A stretch of 64,000 bases of DNA from Erodium maritimum (taxonomy: Eukaryota > Streptophyta > Magnoliopsida > Geraniales > Geraniaceae). Position 1 is the first letter of the stretch. Each line of letters opens with the position of its first letter. Made by a program: the position numbers and the translations under genes. Below the pieces are notes generated by a model. It worked only from the letters and a program-made list of their open reading frames with translations. It searched no databases and was not told where the DNA came from. Below are positions 56,143 through 64,000 of the stretch, in pieces. Location of the stretch: assembly GCA_963921825.1 (NCBI GenBank), contig OY997596.1:9801001-9865000 (forward strand), read 5' to 3'.

Positions 56143-59054
56143 AGTGAAGACCGCCTCGGTAGAAAGTTTTATTTTGTTTAAGTTATCGTTTAAGGCGTCG
56201 TGGTTGAAAACCGGATCGAGAAATTTTGATCGAGCGCAAAAAAAAAAATAAATAAAAATAAAAATATGAGAGTCTGGGCTGGACCGGGTGGGGAAGGCCC
56301 AACTTCTGACCCGGCCCAAGCCCGGGGTATAAAACTCCCGTTTTTAGGGTTTTCAACCCACTTCTTTGCCTTCGTCTCCTCTGAATCGCAACCCCTCTAC
56401 CCCTCTCACCTCTCGTCCCCGATCTACAGGTCACCGGTCCCGTCTCCTCTTCCGTTCCTCTCCGACCAGCCAAACCTCGCCAGTGACGACCCCCTTCCTC
56501 GCCGACCTCCTCTCTCCCTCGTCTCGCCAGTGCCGTCGGCCTTCCTCCCTCCATCTCCGATCCCTCCCAAGCCCGTCACCGGTCCCGTCTCCTCCTCCGT
56601 TCCTCTCCGACCTACCTCGTTCCGTCTCCCTCACCACCCTCGTCCCTAAATCCCGCCGCCGCTACGCCTCGCACCAAAACCCCCTCTCTTCCAGCGCCGT
56701 CCGAAACCAGATCCGAGCCCACCGCCGTCCTCTCAGACCCTCTCGCACCGCTGTTCTCCCCTTCGTCTTCTCCTCTTTTCGCCATCGCCGTGAACGACCG
56801 GAGCCAGGTCGCCGGCACGTTCGACAGATCCGGGACGGAGTCACCGTGGCCGTCCGGATCTGAGGCGAGAAAGGCCCCCGCCGTGCTCCACCACCTCGTC
56901 ATTCCCTTTGTCCACGGTGAGATTCTCACCCACGGGGTTTGGGTCGCCGGCCGGTCTAAAACCCGAGCTCTCTCTCCCTTTTACGCTGTTTCTGTTTCCG
57001 TGCCTTGATTGGTTCGAGCTTTTCTGGATCTGGTTTGTAATGTTGATCGGAAGTGGTAAAGATGATTTCGGAACTGAAAATTAAGGAGAACATTTTTATT
57101 AAAAGAAAATGAAAAGAAAACTAAATTTAAAACGAAAATCAGATTTATTCAAAAAAGGGTTAATATCTGTTTTGATCAAAAGAACTGATTTTGGGCGTGT
57201 GGAATCGAAGTTGGAACATAAATGTGAGAAGAAAACAATTTTCAAAAGGAAAGTATAACAAAACCTAATTTAAATAGAAAGTGGTTTAAAAATCAGATTT
57301 AAATGGAAAAGGATTTGAAATAAAAGAATTTTGAAGTCAATTTTAATTTAAGACGGTTTGGAACTGGATGTTTAATCGGACTGTGAACGAGACAAAAACG
57401 AGAATGTCGGATCAGACCTTGGGACTCGTGCCTCGGGACCTATGCCTCGAGAAACGTGCACCGAGTTCTGTGCTCGGGGCTCGAACCCGATTCGTCGTGA
57501 TCCCGCTTTTAGCCCGCTCGAGTTTAAAAGATTTAAACTGGACAAATCGTAATCTTTAACTTAACGGTGGAACCGTTATTAATATGTGACTTCGTGTTAA
57601 ATTTAGAGTGCGGCTTCGAGCGAAGAGAAAACCGGAGTTAGACCTAGACGCGGACTTCGCCCTGGAAGACGGCGTTGGCCCGGTCATCAGCAGCTAGGAG
57701 ACGCTGATGTGGTTTCGCCTTGAGGTAGGAAAAAGTAGCCGGATCTCGGCCCTGACTAGGGAAAGTTAATTGTAGAATTGCATGTGGCACCGGGGTGTCG
57801 TGGGTTATCTAGGTTATCGAATATTAGAGAAGCATGTTACGGGAACTTAGTAATTATTGGAAAGGCATGTGACACTTAGTAGTGTCGTAGGAGAAGAGAA
57901 CTTAGCGATAATTGATTTACTTGAGGCATATGACCATGCCCGGAGGTTTTTTGTGAAACTAGTGATCTTAGGACTGTTGGAGGCATCGATTATGCCGGAG
58001 GTTGTTGTGCGTTTTTGTTGTTGTTGAGTTTGGGTGGCCTTGAGAGCCCGTGTTATTTATTGTCGAGTTTGGGTGGCCTTGAGAGCCCGTGTTATTTATT
58101 GCTGAGTCTTGGGTGGCCATGAGAGCCCGTGTTGTCGTTTCGGTGTTTTGGGTGGCCGTGAGTGCCCGTAGGGTTGTTGAACCTATGTTTGGGTGTTGGT
58201 GTCTTGTTGGCCTTGAGTGCCTGTGAAGTTGTCACCGGTGTCGTTACTGTCTGTTTGAACATGTTTGTGATTGTGATTGGTTACTTGATACTGGTGGAGG
58301 TTGTGTGGTGTAGCTATCCTCCCAACTGGGATCGCGAGAAGCGGAGGGGTTGTGGGCTAGCTCCCCGACTGGGATCGGGGGAAGGACGCGCGGGTGTGGC
58401 TAACCACCCGACTGGGATCGGGTGAAGCGGAGAGGTTGTGGGTTAGCCTCCCGACTGGGATCGGGAGAAGTTGCGCGACAGGTCGACCGCTTGACCTAAC
58501 TGGGATCGGTAAAGGGCGAGATACAGAGATCGGTTACTGAGCAGCTGGTTTGCGATCCTTTGTGATCTTGTTTGGTATTGTGTGGTTGTCAGTCGTGTCT
58601 TGGAGGAGGTCGTCAATCGTAGTGTAGGGTCTACATAACGTGTCCGAGTGTTGAGTCGGTTGAGGAAAGTATCTCTTTTGGTCGTGTGTGTGTCTTTTGA
58701 GTCGTTGTTGGTGTCACCGGCTTTGTCTGCTAAGTATGTCGTAGTCAGTCTGTTATCTGTGGTGGTGAGCGAACGCTCACCCCTAGCTGCTTTTCCTACA
58801 GGTACCATTCGCAGTCTGGACTAGGTGAGCTTCTGAAGCTTGAAGAGCTTGAAGCGGGTTTCTGGGTGTTTTGAGTCTAGTGACGTGTACCTCGTTTTGT
58901 CCAAGTGTTAGGACTATATTTTGAGTTGTAAATATTATTATTCTTGTTGAACTAAACTGGCTTTTAAAGTGATTTAATGAAAACAGGCTTCAAGTTTTGT
59001 AACTTTTTAAACGTTCGCGTCCCTAGTTCGATTCGCTGAAATTGGGGCGTGACA
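56143..59054 (+). repeat. Gypsy G3 LTR1 (2.9 kb)
   Basis: It starts AGTGAAGACCGCCTC, which aligns with the G2 LTR start TGTAAGAACCACTCC and is preceded by the GAACC duplication. It has a TATA-like GGTATAAAACTCCC (~56327), a C/T-rich leader-like part (56350-57010), a donor (CCTTGAG/GTAGGA), a minisatellite, a hairpin, an acceptor and the end GGGGCGTGACA. Open frames at 56183-56863 on both strands come from the C/T-rich composition and are not called as genes. Confidence 0.75.
57725..58801 (+). other. Putative intron inside G3 LTR1
   Basis: 1077 bases between AG/GTAGGA and TTTTCCTACAG. It contains three copies of a 39-bp GGTGGCC...GAGAGCCCGTG unit (58026-58130) and a run of CGACTGGGATCGGG-type repeats (58320-58510). 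The hairpin GTGAGCGAACGCTCAC lies at 58765-58780, just before the acceptor. Confidence 0.5.
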
Positions 59055-59056
59055 GC

Positions 59057-59069
59057 TTGGTATCAGAGC
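59057..59069 (+). other. Primer-binding site of gypsy G3
   Basis: TTGGTATCAGAGC starts three bases after the LTR end; initiator-Met type. Confidence 0.85.
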
Positions 59070-60788
59070 ACGAGGTTTCACACCTTGGACTGCACGTCAA
59101 TTGGGTGGGAGAGTCGAGTCAGTAAAGTCCCGTCGTGCGTTGGGTACGCAAGTCGGAACTCGTGTGTAGACCCGTTAGGACTTGAGTCCTGTTTTTGTTA
59201 TGTGCTTGTGCAGTACGTGTTACTGGCACAGTGTTTGTGTGTTGCTGCGTGAAATGTTTTTAAACTGTCGCGACTCGACTCAGGGGCGCCCCTGTAGTCG
59301 AGCGTGACGGTGTTGATGTCAAGTGGGTACAATGTAGTTCGGGGACGCCTGGACCGGGTTGTAACTACCTGATGTCAAGACTTGAGGTTTTTAATAAAGT
59401 GGAGAAAGTTTTTAAAATTTGTTTGGCCCTGAGGGCGTGTTTGATTTTGATTGGCCCTGTGGGCGGGTTTTGATTTTGGTTGGCCCGGTGGGCGTGGTTC
59501 GGTGTTGGTTGGCCTGGTGGGCGAGTGTTGTTGTGTTGTTGTTTGACGGCGTCGGCTTGTGTTTTGGTTGAGGTTGGATGACTTGATTTTTCTGTGAGTC
59601 GTGGCGCGTGTGTTTGCTGAATTGGTGGTCAAGCGTGTGTGTCGTTTAAGGCTAATTTTAGGGTTAAAACGGGTTAAGATTCGAGTTGGAACTGAGTTTG
59701 GAAAACAAGTCTGCGCGAGCGTCACGGATCCGTGACGGACCAGAGTGATTTCGCGAATTTTAGGTTTTTGTCACGGCACCGTAATCCCAACCGTAACGGG
59801 GTCTATCACGGGTCCGTGACCCCTGTCCTTCTCACCGTCTTGATTCTAAAATTTTGAGTGCTGGCTTTGCGTGGCGGTGTTCACGGTTGTGGGTTGTAGA
59901 GGCCATAAGCTCGGTGTTGAAGGATGAGGTCTTGGGTTCGAGACTCATCGATGAGCTACGGTAGTAATACAGCGCCTCAGTGTGAGAGTCTCACCACGGG
60001 TAGAGGTTAGGGTTGGTGCGCTGTGACGCCATACGAACTAGGTTTCCCCTATGTGAACGGGTTATTCGAGGTTTTCCCGTGCGTGAACGGGTGGTTGGAG
60101 TTTTCCTTCACGTGAGTGGGTTGTTTGAGGTTCCCTACATGATCGAGTAACTAGGGTATCAAGGGTGTGAGCAATTGTGGGTTGCTGAGATGAAAGTAGG
60201 ATCCCCGTTGGAATTTCTCTATGGATCGGGTAATTGGGGTATTGAGGTTGTAAGCAACAGTAGTTGCTGAATTGAGAACATAATCCCCGTTTCGAGGTTT
60301 CCCTTACATGAGAGAGTATCTGAGGTGTTAATGACTTGAGCAGTGTGACGTGTTGGTAGTAGGTTTTGGGATGGTGGTTTGCCCTGGCTAGATTGGTAAG
60401 TCTTTGGTGCGTTACTAGTATGCCATAATCGAACGGGTGTCCGTGGAGGTGAGCATAACGCTCACCCCCTTTACTACTTTTCCCGCAAGGGACGAGTAGC
60501 GAACACTGGTTTGGTTGCGGAAAGTTATAAGTAAATGCATAGAGGACCGGGTGAGGGTTTGTGCTAGACTTTACCAGAGTAACTAATGGAGTGGTTTTTC
60601 GGTCCCTGCTTTGAGCGTCATTTCTGTTGGATACCGGGGCGTCACACTCGTTGGTGTCGTCGAGTTGTGCTGAGAGGTTGAGGCTGAGTTTAGAGCCGTT
60701 GAGTCCACCCCTGCGTCTGGGCACGCCGGTCGGTGGTGGTGTGGTGTTGACTAGAGTCTGTCGTGCCTGCGAAATCAGAGAAGCGAAC
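59070..60788 (+). other. Gypsy G3 leader, gag and pol deleted
   Basis: This leader is homologous to the G2 leader read from the other strand: the GTCACGG/CCGTGAC words near 59715-59820 and a second hairpin block (GTGAGCATAACGCTCACC, ~60453). The sequence then jumps into the middle of LTR2 at 60789. At 59895-59945 a GATGAGGTCTTGGGTTCGAG word resembles the B-box region of the SINE at 13781, a possible decayed SINE. The long reverse frames (59375-59725 and 60062-60724) are antisense to leader and have no family. Confidence 0.65.
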
Positions 60789-62384
60789 TGATCCCGCTTT
60801 TAGCCCGCTCGAGTTTAAAAGATTTAAACTGGACAAATCGTAATCTTTAACTTAATGGTGGAACCGTTATTAATTTGTGACTTCGTGTTAAATTTAGAGT
60901 GCGGCTTCGAGCGAAGAGAAAACCGGAGTTAGACCTAGACGCGGACTTCGCCCTTGAAGACGGCGTTGGCCCGGTCGTCAACAGCTAGGAGACGCTGCTG
61001 TGGTTTCGCCTTGAGGTAGGGAAAAGTAGCCGGATCTCGGCCCTGACTAAGGAAAGTTAACTGTAGAATTGCATGTGGCACCGGGGTGTCGTGGGTTATC
61101 TAGGTTATCGAATATTAGAGAAGCATGTTACGGGAACTTAGTAATTATTGGAAAGGCATGTGACACTTAGTAGTGTCGTAGGAGCAGAGAACTTAGCGAT
61201 AATTGATTTACTGGAGGCATATGACCATGCCCGGAGGTTTTTTGTGAAACTAGTGATCTTAGGACTGTTGGAGGCATCGATTATGCCGGAGGTTGTTGTG
61301 CGTTTTTGTTGTTGTTGAGTTTGGGTGGCCTTGAGAGCCCGTGTTATTTATTGTCGAGTTTGGGTGGCCTTGAGAGCCCGTGTTATTTATTGTCGAGTTT
61401 GGGTGGCCTTGAGAGCCCGTGTTATTTATTGCTGAGTCTTGGGTGGCCATGAGAGCCCGTGTTGTCGTTTCGGGGTTTTGGGTGGCCGTGAGTGCCCGTA
61501 GGGTTGATGAACCTGTGTTTGGTTGTTGGTGTCTTGTTGGCCTTGAGTGCCTGTGAAGTTGTCACCGGTGTCGTTACTGTCTGTTTGAACTTGTTTGTGA
61601 TTGTGATTGGTTACGTGATACTGGTGGAGGTTGTGTGGTGTAGCTAGCCTCCCGACTGGGATCGGGAGAAGCGGAGGGGTTGTGGGCTAGCTCCCCGACT
61701 GGGATCGGGGGAAGGACGCGCGGGTGTGGCTAACCACCCGATTGGGATCGGGTGAAGCGGAGAGGTTGTGGGTTAGCCTCCCGAATGGGATCGGGAGAAG
61801 TTGCGCGACAGGTCGACTGCCTGACCTGACTGGGATCGGTAAAGGGCGAGATACAGAGATCGGTTACTGAGCAGCTGGTTTGCGATCCTTTGTGATCTTG
61901 TTTGGTATTGTGTGGTTGTCAGTCGTGTCTTGGAGGAGGTCGTCAATCGTAGTGTGGGGTCTACATAACGTGTCCGAGTGTTGAGTCGGTTGAGGAAAGT
62001 ATCTCTTTTGGTCGTGTGTGTGTCTTTTGAGTCGTTGTTGGTGTCATCGGCTTTGTCTGCTAAGTATGCCGTAGTCAGTCTATTATCTGTGGTGGTGAGC
62101 GAACACTCACCCCTAGCTGCTTTTCCTACAGGTACCGTTCGCAGTCTGGACTAAGTGAGCTTCTGATGCTTGAAGAGCTTGAAGCGGGTTTCTGGGTGTT
62201 TTGAGTCTAGTGACGTGTACCTCGTTTTGTCCAAGTGTTGGGACTATTATTTGAGTTTTAAATATTATTATTCTTGTTGAACTAAACTGGTTTTTAAAGT
62301 GATTTAATGAAAACAGGCTTCAAGTTTTGTAACTTTTTAAACGTTCGCGTCCCTAGTTCGGTTCGCTGAATCTGGGGCGTGACA
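60789..62384 (+). repeat. Gypsy G3 LTR2 (5'-truncated)
   Basis: It starts at TGATCCCGC, matching LTR1 from 57498 onward, and is nearly identical to it by eye. The 39-base length difference (1596 against 1557) equals one extra minisatellite unit (four against three, 61310-61440). It ends TCTGGGGCGTGACA, and the GAACC duplication follows at 62385-62389. Confidence 0.8.
61016..62131 (+). other. Putative intron inside G3 LTR2
   Basis: 1116 bases from CCTTGAG/GTAGGG to TTTTCCTACAG, matching LTR1 apart from the extra repeat unit. The hairpin has one change in this copy (GTGAGCGAACACTCAC), which weakens pairing. Confidence 0.5.
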
Positions 62385-63647
62385 GAACCTCTCTTAAAAT
62401 GCGAACATGCGAACTCAATAACAACATGACACGTGTCGCGCTTAGAAATGCTCATCTTTTTTTCCCCACCAAGTTTATTCATTTAATTTTTCCCGCTTCG
62501 TTTCAACTCCGATTTAATTTTTTTTTTGCACCAATATTCTTATTTTTTCAAGAGCTTTCTAACAAGTAGTGGATTGCATATATTTTGATGTGTTTTTGAA
62601 TACGTGTGTGGATGTGTGAATATGAGTGCGAAAAAGTGTGATGTGTTTTGCAAATTTAGTGTATATGGTTTGCGGATTTAGTGTATATGGTTTGCAGATT
62701 TTAGTGTATATGGTTTGCGGATTTAGTGTATATGGTTTGCGAATTTAGTGTGTTTTGCAAATTTAGTGTATTTGGTTTGCGGATTTAGTGTATATGGTTT
62801 GCGAATTTAGTGTATATGGTTTGTGAATTTATTTTTAGTTGACTACTATTAGATCTTCACGTTTATTTCTGAAGACATATTGTTGAATTGCAATGGAATA
62901 CGCCCATGGCATTGTTACTGTGTAATTAATATATCAACTAATAACCAATATACATATTGCATGAAATTAAAATAGAACCAAACACAATTTCTTAATGCAA
63001 ACACTGAAACTTATTAATAAACTTTCTTGTGCAAACAGTAATCAAAATTGAGAGATAACTTACTCAATTATCAAGTACCAGAAATTGAAAAGTGAAGAAG
63101 CTCTTCATCATTCATGGAAGAACCAAATTTTGAATATGTAATACATTATGTGGGTATGCATCAATTCACTTACATTCTTCATGGTTGATAATAATTGAAC
63201 CCTTGTCACCCAAAGAAATACTTAACAATATACAATATATAAAACAAGCAAATTTAGTGTGAAAATTACACTAAATTCGCAAACCATATACACTAATTTA
63301 GCAAACCATATACACTAAATCCGCAAACCATATACACTAAATCCGCAAACCATATACACTAAATTTGCAAAACACATCACACTTTTCGCACTCATATTCA
63401 CACATCCACACACTTATTCAAAAACACATCAAAATATATGCAATCCACTAGTTAGAAAGCTCTTGAAAAATTAAGAATATTGGCGCAAGAAAAAATGAAA
63501 TCGGAGTTGAAACGAAACGGGAAAAATCGAATTAATAAACTTGATTATAAAAAAAGGGGGGCATTTTCTGAGCGCGACACATGGCGCAATCTGGTTGAGT
63601 TCGCATGTTCGCACTGTAACTCATGGTTCGCACCTGATTGCTCTCCT
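62385..63647. mobile_element. Foldback element with ~400-450 bp inverted arms
   Basis: The arms are about 62390-62850 and 63240-63647, reverse complements over nearly their whole length. They include CAAGAGCTTTCTAAC, GTGGATTGCATATATTTTGA and arrays of a ~21-bp unit, TTTAGTGTATATGGTTTGCG (about eight units on the left, five on the right). The centre (62850-63240) is A/T-rich and non-coding. The right tip ends GCACCTGATTGCTCTCCT against a TA run (63648-63660), matching the left tip at 56121. Superfamily is unknown; there is no transposase. Confidence 0.7.
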
Positions 63648-63660
63648 ATATATATATATA

Positions 63661-64000
63661 TTTATTTATTTATTGCATAGGATGCAAATGAAAATGAAAA
63701 GTTATCTAATATTGTACTTATAGTTTGGACTACCTAGAGGGTATAATATTAATTAACTTTGGGAGGAAATTGTATATTCTATTGCATATGATGCAAGTGA
63801 AATTAAAATTATTTAACATTATACTTATAGTCTGGACTACCCAGAGGGTATGATATTAATTATTTTTTTGGAGAAAATTAATTTATTCTACTGCATATGA
63901 TGCTAGTGTGGAGAAAAATTATTTGATGTTACACTTATAGTCTGGACTACCCATAGGGTGTAATATTAACAAGTTGTCTGTCACTAGGATGGATAAACTC
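63661..64000 (+). other. C3 leader, right part, with ~108-bp tandem repeat
   Basis: The leader of copia C3 resumes after the nested block. Three units of about 108 bases are each centred on CTGGACTACCCAGAGGGT (about 63724, 63832 and 63940) with TGCATATGATGC between. It continues past the window end. No protein frame has started. Confidence 0.7.

Noticed and set aside
56183..56929. Overlapping frames of 100-165 codons on both strands
   Set aside because: C/T-rich LTR leader composition gives open frames in several phases at once, so no single one is supported.
58320..58510. CRISPR-like array of CGACTGGGATCGGG repeats
   Set aside because: Units and spacers are irregular and spacers are not unique. 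It is a degenerate minisatellite in a plant LTR.
59895..59990. Clear SINE copy in the G3 leader
   Set aside because: Only the B-box-like word is convincing; head and tail cannot be delimited.
59375..60724. Long minus-strand frames at 59375-59725 and 60062-60724
   Set aside because: They are antisense to the gypsy G3 leader and contain no known domain.

Overview
This looks like nuclear DNA from a flowering plant, most likely a eudicot, taken from a repeat-dense, heterochromatin-like region. The reasons are LTRs with plant-type initiator-Met primer-binding sites, plant LINEs with RRM or DUF4283-type ORF1, a MULE, hAT elements, tRNA-derived SINEs, and elements sitting in (TA)n runs. I found no convincing host gene, rRNA, tRNA or CRISPR array. 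Essentially every coding signal belongs to a transposable element, and most of these are broken.

Layout. 1-9.1 kb: a copia LTR end (1-1568) sits inside a Ty3/gypsy LTR (A1, to 4520), followed by a primer-binding site, leader, a partial LTR and a second LTR (A2, to 7595), then a degenerate LINE ORF1 (7.6-9.1 kb). 9.2-16.5 kb: a mosaic of (TA)n-flanked short elements, a short reverse-strand LINE copy, an inverted fragment of a copia LTR, a head-to-head SINE pair plus a third SINE, and an RRM fragment. 16.6-24.9 kb: a MULE with long terminal inverted repeats and a 9-bp target duplication, carrying a possible captured exon and a full-length LINE (17851-24589) with a perfect 15-bp duplication. 25.2-26.1 kb: a hAT element with a perfect 8-bp duplication. 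26.3-30.2 kb: reverse-strand LINE remnants, apparently one inside another. 30.5-36.2 kb: a (TA)n element, unclassified sequence, a Tat/Athila-like LTR, and a hAT nested in a hAT-like element.

36.9-53.5 kb: a short reverse-strand LINE is split by a complete copia element (C2, 37202-52872, TSD AGATC). C2 is itself split by a rearranged gypsy element (G2, about 40115-47398) that has gag but no pol. 54.4-64.0 kb: a second copia element (C3) begins with a 380-bp LTR. Its leader is interrupted at a (TA)n tract by a short TIR element and by a foldback element, and the foldback is split by a third gypsy element (G3, 56143-62384, TSD GAACC). The C3 leader resumes at 63.66 kb and runs off the window.

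How the parts relate. The gypsy elements share one unusual LTR plan: a C/T-rich first part, a splice-donor-like AG/GTAGG, about 1.1-1.5 kb of T-rich sequence with minisatellites, a GAGC...GCTC hairpin, a pyrimidine-rich stretch ending in YAG, and then about 250-300 bases to the LTR end at GGGGCGTGACA. This reads as an intron inside the LTR. Between subfamilies, homology changes exactly at the donor. That is the most interesting signal in the window. Next in interest are the inverted gypsy, the head-to-head SINEs and the foldback element.
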